DNA from: JACQFK01 sp036383955
Lineage (GTDB): Bacteria > Planctomycetota > MHYJ01 > JACPRB01
DNA length: 64,000 nucleotides
Assembly (NCBI GenBank): GCA_036383955.1
Contig: DASVNH010000204.1
Coordinates: 15,345-79,344, forward strand
Direction: 5' to 3'
Below are positions 48,901 to 56,387 of this stretch, one piece after another (the stretch's first letter is position 1; the number at the start of each line of letters is the position of its first letter). The notes below the pieces were generated by a model. That model did not search any database. It was not told the DNA's origin and was given only the letters and a program-made list of their open reading frames with translations. Both the position numbers and the translations under genes were made by a program.

Positions 48901-49747
48901 TCTTCCCGTCCTCGGCGGCCAGCGACACCACGCGGTCGACGAACTCGCTCCCGCTTTCCTCGTACCCGTGCTTGCCGGACTCGACGATGCGGCCGCGCTC
49001 GGCGACGTAGACGACGCCCTTTCCGTAGGCCATCGCGGTGACCCAGCCTTCGGGGCGGAAGACGTTGTTGCGCTGGCCCCGGCCGGTGCCGAAGGGGCGG
49101 GCGTCGGCGCGGTACACGTACTTGGGCCCGCCGTCGGTGCTGAAGCTCCAGACGGTTTTGCCGTCGGTGCAGGTCGAGGTGCCGCCGCCCGCGCCGCCCG
49201 AATTGAAGGCGCGGATGAACTGGCCGTAGCCGGTCGGCTTCTTGAGGTCGAAGAGCGGGTTGTTGGTGCCGTTCTCGAGATAGTGGTAGTAGAAGACCGC
49301 CGTGCCGTCGGGCCCGACGTCCACATCCGTCAGCGGCGCGCCGACGGGATCGCCGCCGAAAGGCTCCGGAACGTTCCAGGCCTCGCGGCTCGGCATCCAG
49401 GAGGACGCGCCGGCGACGAACTTCGGCGTGATCGCGTGGACTTCGCCGTCGACCTTCCAGGTCCGTCCCTCGGCGAAGATGCCCTTGAGCCCGTAGGTGC
49501 CGGGCGGGACGGGCATGAAGTTGTCGTCGAGACCGTCCCAGGTCTCGCTGAAACGCCCTTTGTTTTCGGCGGTCACGACGCGGACGGCGCCGGCCACGAA
49601 CTGACTGACGATCCAGTCGGGATTCTTCGGATCGACGACCGCCAGCGTGACCCGATAGGTCCGCGGAAGCGGGCCGTCGACGGGGAGCTGATAGGAGACG
49701 GCGACACCCCGGGCGTCCTGCAGCAGGAGGGCGAGAAGCGTGATCAT
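45992..49747 (-). CDS. Giant secreted propeller protein with DOMON/CBM9-like domain
   Basis: 1251 residues; minimal leader MITLLALLLQ. The N-terminus has a FlgD-like Ig segment (DGLDDNFMPVPPGTYGLKGIFAEG). NHL/propeller blades follow across about 110-800 (VVYVAERGRIVES, LVARDGTLFVLHEEVDG, YYSAANHVYQVDAKGQV, YVGGHEGWMTRFVVDP) with an EF-hand-like loop (DADGNGKVDEAEL). A CBM9/DOMON-like domain covers about 830-1010 (LDGSMDGWEACDPVRFESD ... WHARLGRAFEPR). The end is a sandwich (GHHQSTLKYTLNGDTIFAGE, KGWNQVKFRGFCVGYPPFRAG). Probably a carbohydrate-binding or scaffold exoprotein. CATAAT lies nine bases before ATG, suggesting a leaderless mRNA. Confidence 0.83.
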   Translation of the reverse strand: MITLLALLLQDARGVAVSYQLPVDGPLPRTYRVTLAVVDPKNPDWIVSQFVAGAVRVVTAENKGRFSETWDGLDDNFMPVPPGTYGLKGIFAEGRTWKVDGEVHAITPKFVAGASSWMPSREAWNVPEPFGGDPVGAPLTDVDVGPDGTAVFYYHYLENGTNNPLFDLKKPTGYGQFIRAFNSGGAGGGTSTCTDGKTVWSFSTDGGPKYVYRADARPFGTGRGQRNNVFRPEGWVTAMAYGKGVVYVAERGRIVESGKHGYEESGSEFVDRVVSLAAEDGKILGTVPVRRPAGLVARDGTLFVLHEEVDGFRVSAIRDGKLERLFAVPGRPFDLEHDLQGRFYYSAANHVYQVDAKGQVLRTYGRLESQKPGAYDRESFMMPGKLAVWADPAGQTRLIVVERAGPNRVSEWSADGKLIREFLSLQTKANDGYTRDPENPRHYYVGGHEGWMTRFVVDPAAGTWTVDAVWPGIGTDPRLPHFDHPRFIRTNGRAYIACGRSYNVFRQDGERWVLSAGIVREKSKRYAWNDADGNGKVDEAELRPLELPGAWLRYHGERWLDDLSLVALPQSGRDAWRLGPSGFDAQGNPILTSVRKLFTDPVFEARAKNAADAIRGGNELAESYSSDWAQMDGSLAEGFYVNARGGQNFSANEGAQIKISRYVPDGPDKYRLLWRTGRVALRGVARPGELYGTMHLNKPINGLLSVIDQSRAGVALYTEEGLYVDTLFPDGRAHPPDKAGVYPQPGEFFAGDVHANRENGKIYVAMGKFTAMLFEAEGWSLTENPVRPLTTLDRAVTLSAGEIADPPERALAVRGGAGKARLARFAPALGGLSLDGSMDGWEACDPVRFESDKEQSVEVRCFYDPETIHLRWHARLGRAFEPRAMEAVERMFTHDRLADTLSFYLQGDPAAKPGKSRPGDVRLVFTLYKDGAAVKAAALGMYPRWEGKGTRQTYRTPVGVAEFEHVGPVAGAALGHRIDDDGKGFVLAASIPRAALPKLPPLSGALRTLVNFEATFAGRNKFWWSDADGSASRETLDEPTEARLYSGSWAPAQCEGLERGVTVRRWQINGPWGGPGAEAFNEDVPGSDKDKARRFSEAGKYPPDAPVVDVGAAYRGELSRGYWRDPGEVKWRLSPIAPLDTRVVLGPSAQVWYGACWVRAPEDQEVDFLLQGHHQSTLKYTLNGDTIFAGEIKEKEGKLVETKRVKLKKGWNQVKFRGFCVGYPPFRAGLVISGAPEQLWKLQVSAMPPKP

Positions 49748-49756
49748 AGACCGCTG

Positions 49757-49762
49757 ATTATG
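49757..49762 (-). promoter_or_regulatory. -10-like CATAAT nine bases before ATG 49747
   Basis: On the minus strand CATAAT (5 of 6 consensus bases) is followed by nine bases and then the start codon; no ribosome-binding site fits between. Confidence 0.4.
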
Positions 49763-49801
49763 GCGCGGAGGCGGCCGACCGTTACTCGAAAATCGGGGCG
49801 G

Positions 49802-52800
49802 CTACTTCGCCTCGATCCGGGCCCGGGTCGCCTGCGCGATCGGCTTGAGCGGCGCGAGGGCGGGGTCGCGCTCGGCGTCGGCGAGAGCGGACTCGATGAA
49901 TCTGCGGGCGTTGGGGAGGTCGCCCTTGCGGATATAGCGCTCGGCGAAGATCCACGCGAAGGGGCCGCGCAGGGTCGGCCGGGCCTCGAGCAGCTTCCCG
50001 ACTTCCTTCCAGCCCATGCCCGGCGCGTTCGGGTTGCCGTTGATGATGGCGGCCAGGGGCATGAGAAAGCGATCGTCCAGCACGCCCGCGCGCTGGCTCT
50101 CCTGCACCTCCTTGCCGAGGTTCCAGAGCAGGTCCTCCACCTCGCGGGGCATCGGGCCTTCCGGCAGGCAGACCTGGTGGACGAACTCCACCCAGCCCGC
50201 GTGGACCGGAGACAGCACGGCCTCGGTGAACGGGAGGTCGCGGAAGGCCAGGCGCCGCGCCGTCGAGTACGCGCGCGGATTCTTCCAGGCCGCTTTCACC
50301 ACCGACGGCTTGAGCAGCCGGACGAAGGCCGGAAGATCCCGGCCGCTGAACCGCAGCAGCGCCTGCAGCAGCTTCTCCGCCTCGGGGTCGTCGATCGTGT
50401 CCGTCAGCGAGCCCAGCACCCAGGCGTGGAGCACCGACATCCCGCTGGGCGCGTTCGTCTCCGAATAGAGGTTGATCGCCTCCTCGCCTTTCCAGTTCCG
50501 CAGCAGGCCGACGTTCCACGCGGCTCGCGTCCGCTCGGCGGGCGCTCCGGCGCGCTCCAGCAGGAAGCCCTTCATCAGGCAGGCCGCCGACCAGTCGCCG
50601 TAGTACTTGCAGGAGGCGATGACCTCTTCGACGTCCTTCATCGCCAGCGCGTGCTCACCCCGCGCGGCCCGCACCCGCGCGCGCTCGACCTTGCGGTCGG
50701 GATTCGCCTTCACCGCGAGTTCGCAGACCGCCAGAGCCTGGTCGAGCTTGCCATCGATCCGCAGCATCCAGCTCTGATCCGCCGACGCCTCCCCCGCGAA
50801 GCCGAACTTGCCGAAGATCGTCTGCGCCATGCGATGCGCTTCCGCATCGCGGCCGGCCATCATGTAGGCCCGCATCAGGCCGTGGTACCGGTACTCGCCG
50901 TGCCGCGTGACCGGCTCCAGCAGCTCGGACGCGCGCACGGAGAACTCCGCCCGCGCGATGTGCTCCTCCGGCTTCCGCTGCAGGTTGGGGCCCACGTTGC
51001 CCGCTTCCACCCGGTGCAGGATCAGGGCGCGGACGTCCGCCGGCAGCAGGGCCGCGAAGCGCTGCAGCGGATACTTGTAGATCGGCAGCTTCTCCAGGAC
51101 CTGCGTCGCGTCCGCCAGCCCGTCCCGCCGCTTGAAGTGCAGCAGCAGCAGCTGGCAGTCCGACAGGAACATCCAGCGCGTGTCGTCGCCGGGCTTCACC
51201 GAAAGCAGGCCGCCGACGACTTCCTCCAGCACCGCCCGCGCCTCGTCCTCCTGGCCGGCCTTCAAGTGGCAGAGCGCCTCCTTGTAGCGCGCCTCCTGCC
51301 GCAGCGGCCCCGGCCCCGCCTTCGACGCCGCCTCCCGGTAGCGCTCCAGCGCCTCGTCCACCTTGCCGTGCGTGAACAGCTCGTCCCCTTCGCTCAGCGG
51401 CCCGGGCGCCGTGGGACGGTCCTGGCGGCTGCCCGACGCCCTCCGCAGCGCCGCGCCCTCCGGCCACACGAAGCCGAAGGCCCCCTTCGGATCCACGCCC
51501 AGCGGGAACGGATCGACGACCTCCACCAGCCGCTCGTTCACGCGGAAGCTCAGGCGGTCGCCGTCCCGCGACGCCTGCAGCTTGAGCGACGTCCCCAGCT
51601 CCCGCGCGTCCAGGAGCTCCTCGCGGATCACCGTTTCGTCGCGCAGGATGACCGCGCGCGCGAGCAGCTCCAGCGGCGGATACGGCGGCTTCGCCGTCGA
51701 TTCGCTCGTCACCAGGAAGGCGTAGCCGCCGTCCAGGAGCAGGCCGACGCGGGTCGCGGCCCTCCAGCCGCCTTCGAACTCCGCCCGCAGCTCCGCCGGC
51801 CCCGTGCCCGTCGACAGCGTCAGGACGTTCCCCGGCTTCACGGCGCGGAGGACGTCGCCCTCCTTCCGCACCGTCCCGGGCGCCCACGACCGTTCATCCT
51901 CCGAACGGAAGACCGGGCGCCAGATCGAGGCCCGCGAGCTGAGATCGCGGCGCACGCGGTCGGCCTCGGCCGCGTCCAGGCGCTCCAGCAGCCCCGCCGT
52001 GGCCCGCGCGGCGTCCGCCCGGCCCGCTTCCCCCTCCGCGCGCGCCGCGGCGGCCAGGGCGGCCACCAGGCGGGCCCGGTAGTTCGTGGCGCCCTCGGCC
52101 CGCTCCAGGACCTCGCGGTCGCGCTCGAAGGCGTCCAGGCGCTCGGCGGTCCAGGGGCCCTTCAGGACGTCCTCCAGCCGCGCGGTGATCTTCGACATCG
52201 TCCGGTCGCGGCGCGCGCCCAGCGCGAAGCCGGCGCTCACGCTCAGGGCGATCAGCAGCAGCAGCAGCGCGGCCGAGGCCACGGGATGCTTCCGGACCCG
52301 CCGCCAGGCCTTGCGGCGGAGGCTGTCGCGCCGCGCCCGGATGGCTTCGCCTTTCAACGCGTGGTCGAGGTCGTCCGCGAACTCTCCCGCCGTCGCGTAG
52401 CGGTCCGCCGGGTCCTTGGCCATCGCCTTGAACACGACGGTCTCGAGGTCCGGCTCGATCCCCCGCAGCGGCGGCGGGTCCAGCTCCTGCACGCGGCGGA
52501 GCGTCTCGTACACGCTCGGCGACTCGAAGGGCCGCAGGCCTGAAAGCAGCTCGTACAGCGTCAGGCCGAGGCTGAAGACGTCGGCCCGCGCGTCCACCCG
52601 CTCGCCGCGCGCCTGCTCCGGCGCCATGTACATCGGCGTCCCCACCGTCATGCCGGTGGCGGACATGCTCGACGCCCCCTCGGTCGCGCGCGCGAGCCCG
52701 AAGTCCATCACGAAGACCCGCTGGTTCGGCCCGACCATGATGTTCTCGGGCTTGAGGTCCCGGTGGATCACGCCTTGCTCGTGGGCGAACTGGACCGCGC

Positions 52801-53242
52801 GGGCCGCGTCGCGCGCGTAGCCGGCCAGCGCGTTCCGGTCGTCGCGCTTCACCCGCCCCAGCGTGGCGCCCTCGATGAACTGCATCGCGATGAACGGGCG
52901 GCCCTGGTCGACGCCCACCTCGTAGATCGCCGCGATGTTCGGGTGCTGCAGCCGCCCCGCCGTCTGCGCCTCGCGCTGGAAGCGGTGGAGCTCCGTCTCG
53001 TCGCCGCCCTTCGGCAGCTTGATCGCCACCCAGCGGCCGAGCGGGACGTCCCAGGCCTTCCAGACCTCGCCCATGCCGCCCTGGCCGAGCTTCGACGTCC
53101 GCAGGTAGCGGCCGACGCGCTGCGACGGGGGGACGGCGGCGACCTCCGGAGGCAGCGGCGGGCCGGCGGGCAGCGGCCCGCGCTCGGGCACGCGCACCGT
53201 TTCGCCCCAGGGGGTGGCCGGACGGTCTTCCGCCTCGCTCAT
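49802..53242 (-). CDS. Membrane Ser/Thr protein kinase with extracytoplasmic lectin-like and TPR domains
   Basis: 1146 residues from ATG 53242 (overlapping the upstream stop, ATGA). Kinase domain about 43-300: GQGGMGEV (53-60), AIKLP (Lys75), HRDLKPEN (Asp162), DFGLAR (Asp180), GTPMYMAPEQ, all intact. One membrane helix at about 321-342. Beyond it lies a coiled segment, then a jelly-roll of the 3-keto-disaccharide-hydrolase/concanavalin type at about 475-650 (LRAEFEGGWRAATRVGLLLDGGYAF ... LKLQASRDGDRLSFRVNERLVEV). TPR-like helices run to the end. The lectin-like insert suggests the kinase senses a sugar outside the membrane. Translated with the zinc-ribbon/PA14 protein upstream. Confidence 0.92.
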   Translation of the reverse strand: MSEAEDRPATPWGETVRVPERGPLPAGPPLPPEVAAVPPSQRVGRYLRTSKLGQGGMGEVWKAWDVPLGRWVAIKLPKGGDETELHRFQREAQTAGRLQHPNIAAIYEVGVDQGRPFIAMQFIEGATLGRVKRDDRNALAGYARDAARAVQFAHEQGVIHRDLKPENIMVGPNQRVFVMDFGLARATEGASSMSATGMTVGTPMYMAPEQARGERVDARADVFSLGLTLYELLSGLRPFESPSVYETLRRVQELDPPPLRGIEPDLETVVFKAMAKDPADRYATAGEFADDLDHALKGEAIRARRDSLRRKAWRRVRKHPVASAALLLLLIALSVSAGFALGARRDRTMSKITARLEDVLKGPWTAERLDAFERDREVLERAEGATNYRARLVAALAAAARAEGEAGRADAARATAGLLERLDAAEADRVRRDLSSRASIWRPVFRSEDERSWAPGTVRKEGDVLRAVKPGNVLTLSTGTGPAELRAEFEGGWRAATRVGLLLDGGYAFLVTSESTAKPPYPPLELLARAVILRDETVIREELLDARELGTSLKLQASRDGDRLSFRVNERLVEVVDPFPLGVDPKGAFGFVWPEGAALRRASGSRQDRPTAPGPLSEGDELFTHGKVDEALERYREAASKAGPGPLRQEARYKEALCHLKAGQEDEARAVLEEVVGGLLSVKPGDDTRWMFLSDCQLLLLHFKRRDGLADATQVLEKLPIYKYPLQRFAALLPADVRALILHRVEAGNVGPNLQRKPEEHIARAEFSVRASELLEPVTRHGEYRYHGLMRAYMMAGRDAEAHRMAQTIFGKFGFAGEASADQSWMLRIDGKLDQALAVCELAVKANPDRKVERARVRAARGEHALAMKDVEEVIASCKYYGDWSAACLMKGFLLERAGAPAERTRAAWNVGLLRNWKGEEAINLYSETNAPSGMSVLHAWVLGSLTDTIDDPEAEKLLQALLRFSGRDLPAFVRLLKPSVVKAAWKNPRAYSTARRLAFRDLPFTEAVLSPVHAGWVEFVHQVCLPEGPMPREVEDLLWNLGKEVQESQRAGVLDDRFLMPLAAIINGNPNAPGMGWKEVGKLLEARPTLRGPFAWIFAERYIRKGDLPNARRFIESALADAERDPALAPLKPIAQATRARIEAK

Positions 53243-56200
53243 CGCGTGGACCGCCAGATCTCGAGGCCCGAGAGGTTCGCGTCCGCGGGGCCCGTCGTGC
53301 GCAGCTCGATCTTGCCGTCCGCGACGTCCACCGGCCACGGGCCGAGGCGGGCCCACTGCCCGGCCGAGCCGCTGTTGTGCTTTTCGCGCACCACGCGGTT
53401 GTTGAGAAGGATGTCGAAGATCTCGTTACCGTTATCTTCCCAGGAATACGCGTAGACGAAGTAGCGGCCCGGGGGCACGGCGCTCACCGTGACGAGCAGC
53501 CCGTCTTTTTTCCAGATGGACGCGCGGATCATCTGGGCCTTGGGGCCGTCGGAGACGGGCGGAATCAGCGGGATCGTCTGGTTGTCCAGGAGCTCGTGCG
53601 AGCTGAGGGCGACGTTCGGCGCGTCCTTCCCTTCCCAGCTCTGGCCGTCGATCGTGAGCGCCGGCCCGTTGAAGTTGATCCCGCGGTAGAAGGCGCGCCC
53701 GCCCTTGGCGAGGGGGCCCAGCCAAGGCGAGAGGCGGTTCCCCGGGATCGGCCGCTCCATCGATCCGTCGGGCAGCTGCCAGCCCACGGCGAAATGGTCG
53801 AAGCCGATGCCGTCCTTGTGAAGCAGCTCGACGTAGTAGCGCTTCCCGGCCTTGAGCGCGATCGGTGTCGACTTTCTCGCTTCGGCATGGTCCCAGCCTC
53901 GGGGCGGCGTGGAGCCCACGATGGCGGCGATTTTCCGGCGCCGGGCCGGAGTTTCGTCGAGGCTGAGCCAGAGCTCCGAGTCGTCGTCCGAGGCGACGAA
54001 GAACGTGTAGTCGCCCGTGGCCGGCGGATGCAGGTAGCCGCGGATCCGCGTCCCGTAGTTGTCCGCGAAGCCGGCCGGCCCCTCGAACGAGTTGATCGCG
54101 TCCGTGCCCGTCGGACGGTCGGGATACGCGGGCGCCGAGGTCAGGAAGGTGATCCGTTCGCTCTGGACGTTGAGCCAGTGCTCCCGCAGCAGCGTGCCGA
54201 GCTTGACGGGGGCGGCCTCGACGGCCGGCCTGGACTTCTCGAACTCCTTGAGATCGGCCTCCCGGGGCGGCCCCGGACGTCCGACGCTGAGCCACACGTA
54301 CGCGACCGACAGCCCTTCCCGCTCGCCGACGAGGCGGAACGCGCGCGGACCGGACGCCTTGGGCAGCGGCACCGGGACCCAGAACCACTTCACCTCGCGC
54401 CCGGGATGCCCGTGCTTCGCGCGCAGGGAGGCCGTCGACACCTTGAGCGGCAGCGCGAACGGCGAGCCGGGCGCGAAGGAGACCTGCTCCTTGACGTCTT
54501 TCGGGTTCGGGCCCGTGAGATCGGGCGTCTGCAGGCCGATCGCGAAGGTCTCCAGGCAGCAGGCGCCGGCGTAGACCCAGGCCCGCGTCGCTTCTCCCAG
54601 CGTCGTCTCGATCTCCAGGTGGCTTTCGCCGCCGCGGCTGTCGCCCGCCATCGTGACGGTCGGGGCGCCTTTCAGAGCCTCCGACGGTACGAACTGCCCC
54701 GCGGCGGTCATGTTTTCGACGCCGAGCACGACTTCCTGGGAGGCCAGGAGGCGCTCGTCGACGACCCCTTTCATGCGTCGCGCGAAGAACGTCGACGCGT
54801 CTTTCGACAGAGCCTGGTACTTGGCCGCCGCGCCGAGCCGGGACGTCGGGACCGCGAACTCCCGTTCAGCCTCCGCGAAGAGCAGGCGCGCGGCCGTTTC
54901 CGGGGGGCCGCGCAACGCGCGGGCCAGGCGCTCGCCCAGCGCGAGGATGTTCGGCGGAGCGGCATCGCGCGCGTCGCCCTCCAGCGCGCGGTACATCTGG
55001 GCCGCGCGCGGCGGGGCCTTGAGCAGCTCGCACCACGACGCCGGCGTGACGTCGACGACCGGAACCGAGACGCGCTCGTCCGCGGCGGCGATCTCGAGCT
55101 CGTGCCCGGTGTTCCGCAGGATCTTCCCCGCGACCTCGACGCGGTTCCAGGCCTCGTCGAAGCGCTCGAGGCGGACGTCCTGTCCGGGCTTCAGCTTCGC
55201 GAAGACGAGGGGGATGTCGCGCTGGATCTCGGCCGCGATCCGCAGCGCCTCGAGGTCGGCCTTCTCGGCCCCCGGCGCTTTCTCCAGCTCCTTGAGCGCG
55301 GCGGCATAGTCGAGCGGCAGCGGCAGCTCGGCCAGCTTCTTGCGCCAGGCGAGGACCTCGGGGCCGGGATCGACCTCCACCGGGCTCGCCAGGATCTTCG
55401 CGAGCTCGTCGCGGACGGGCGCGACGCCCCACGCCTCCGCGCGGACCGCGAGGGCTTTCACCTCGGCCTGGGCGCCCTTCTTGCGGGCGGCGAAGAGCTT
55501 GTCCTTCACCTCGCTCCAGGCCTTGTCGAGGGCGAGGCGCGTCTCGGAGACCCGGGCCGCGGCGTCCGGCAGCTTCTCCAGCGCGGCGAGGGCCTCGCCG
55601 AACCGCTCCGCGGCCAGCGCCTCCTTCGCGCGGGCCTCGAGGGCTGCCCGCCGTTCCTTCAGCTTCTCCTTGATCGCCTCTTCGAGGCGCCGGGCGTCGG
55701 GTTCCATCGACGTCCCCTCGGCTTCCAGCAGGGCGCGCCGGGCGCGCTCGAGGCCGCCTTCGAGGTTGTCGGGCGAGGCCGCCACGAACCCGCGGGCCTC
55801 TTCGAGCAGGCGGCGCGCCGACGGCTCGCGGCTGACGGGCTTGGGATCCGGGCGAGGCTCGACGACCCGGGGAGGCGGCTCCACGACCGGCGTCGCCGCC
55901 ACGGGGGACGGGGCTGGCTCCTCCCGCCGAGGCGGATGCTTGGGGCCGCCCGCCGCCAGGATGCCCAGGAGGAGGACGGCCAGGATGCCCCCGACGGCCG
56001 CTACGATCACGCCGACGGGGGCCTTGGCCGGGCTGCCGGGGGTCACCCCGGCCCGCGGGGTCTTCGCGAGGCGGGGAATGGCCGAATCGCTCACCTTGAC
56101 GGCCTTGGGGGTCGGCGGGGGATGCACGGGCGCGCAAGCGGCGCAGAAGATATGGTCTTCGTGCCGGACCGCGGTCCCCTTCTCCAGATCCCGGGTTCGC

Positions 56201-56244
56201 AGAAGGGTCTTGCAGGCGCCGCAGTAGAAGATTTCCTGTCCCAT
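53239..56244 (-). CDS. Zinc-ribbon / transmembrane / coiled-coil / PA14 / malectin-like protein
   Basis: 1001 residues from ATG 56244 (MGQEIFYCGACK), with TATACT eleven bases upstream; the frame runs on to 56349 without a better start. N-terminal zinc ribbon (YCGACK ... FCAAC), then one membrane helix (VGVIVAAVGGILAVLLLGIL). A long Ala/Glu/Lys/Arg-rich region follows, predicted helical or coiled-coil (about 130-340). A PA14 domain lies at about 715-850 (GTRIRGYLHPPATGDYTFFVASDDDSEL). A malectin-like sandwich ends the protein (GINFNGPALTIDGQSWEGK ... GRYFVYAYSWEDNGNEIFDI). Likely cytoplasmic ribbon and extracytoplasmic sugar-binding heads. It heads an operon with the lectin-type kinase and resembles the partial gene at 1-1230. 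Confidence 0.87.
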   Translation of the reverse strand: MGQEIFYCGACKTLLRTRDLEKGTAVRHEDHIFCAACAPVHPPPTPKAVKVSDSAIPRLAKTPRAGVTPGSPAKAPVGVIVAAVGGILAVLLLGILAAGGPKHPPRREEPAPSPVAATPVVEPPPRVVEPRPDPKPVSREPSARRLLEEARGFVAASPDNLEGGLERARRALLEAEGTSMEPDARRLEEAIKEKLKERRAALEARAKEALAAERFGEALAALEKLPDAAARVSETRLALDKAWSEVKDKLFAARKKGAQAEVKALAVRAEAWGVAPVRDELAKILASPVEVDPGPEVLAWRKKLAELPLPLDYAAALKELEKAPGAEKADLEALRIAAEIQRDIPLVFAKLKPGQDVRLERFDEAWNRVEVAGKILRNTGHELEIAAADERVSVPVVDVTPASWCELLKAPPRAAQMYRALEGDARDAAPPNILALGERLARALRGPPETAARLLFAEAEREFAVPTSRLGAAAKYQALSKDASTFFARRMKGVVDERLLASQEVVLGVENMTAAGQFVPSEALKGAPTVTMAGDSRGGESHLEIETTLGEATRAWVYAGACCLETFAIGLQTPDLTGPNPKDVKEQVSFAPGSPFALPLKVSTASLRAKHGHPGREVKWFWVPVPLPKASGPRAFRLVGEREGLSVAYVWLSVGRPGPPREADLKEFEKSRPAVEAAPVKLGTLLREHWLNVQSERITFLTSAPAYPDRPTGTDAINSFEGPAGFADNYGTRIRGYLHPPATGDYTFFVASDDDSELWLSLDETPARRRKIAAIVGSTPPRGWDHAEARKSTPIALKAGKRYYVELLHKDGIGFDHFAVGWQLPDGSMERPIPGNRLSPWLGPLAKGGRAFYRGINFNGPALTIDGQSWEGKDAPNVALSSHELLDNQTIPLIPPVSDGPKAQMIRASIWKKDGLLVTVSAVPPGRYFVYAYSWEDNGNEIFDILLNNRVVREKHNSGSAGQWARLGPWPVDVADGKIELRTTGPADANLSGLEIWRSTR

Positions 56245-56255
56245 GGGCCCGAGCA

Positions 56256-56261
56256 AGTATA
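56256..56261 (-). promoter_or_regulatory. -10-like TATACT eleven bases before ATG 56244
   Basis: TATACT on the minus strand, followed by eleven bases without a ribosome-binding site and then the ATG; predicts a leader of about five bases. Confidence 0.4.
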
Positions 56262-56387
56262 CGACGTTTGGAACCTCGAACGGAAAGCCGACAAAAATGT
56301 CGGCCGGGCGACAATCGCGGGGTTCCGTCGAGGGGGGCGGGCCGGGCACGGCGCTTGCTTTGACGGGGGTGGCCTAGGAGGACGTTT

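Noticed and set aside
53160..53356. Upstream extension of the kinase at 49802 to 53356
   Set aside because: The extension is Arg/Gly/Pro-rich shadow of the preceding gene; ATG 53242 makes the ATGA overlap seen repeatedly in this genome.
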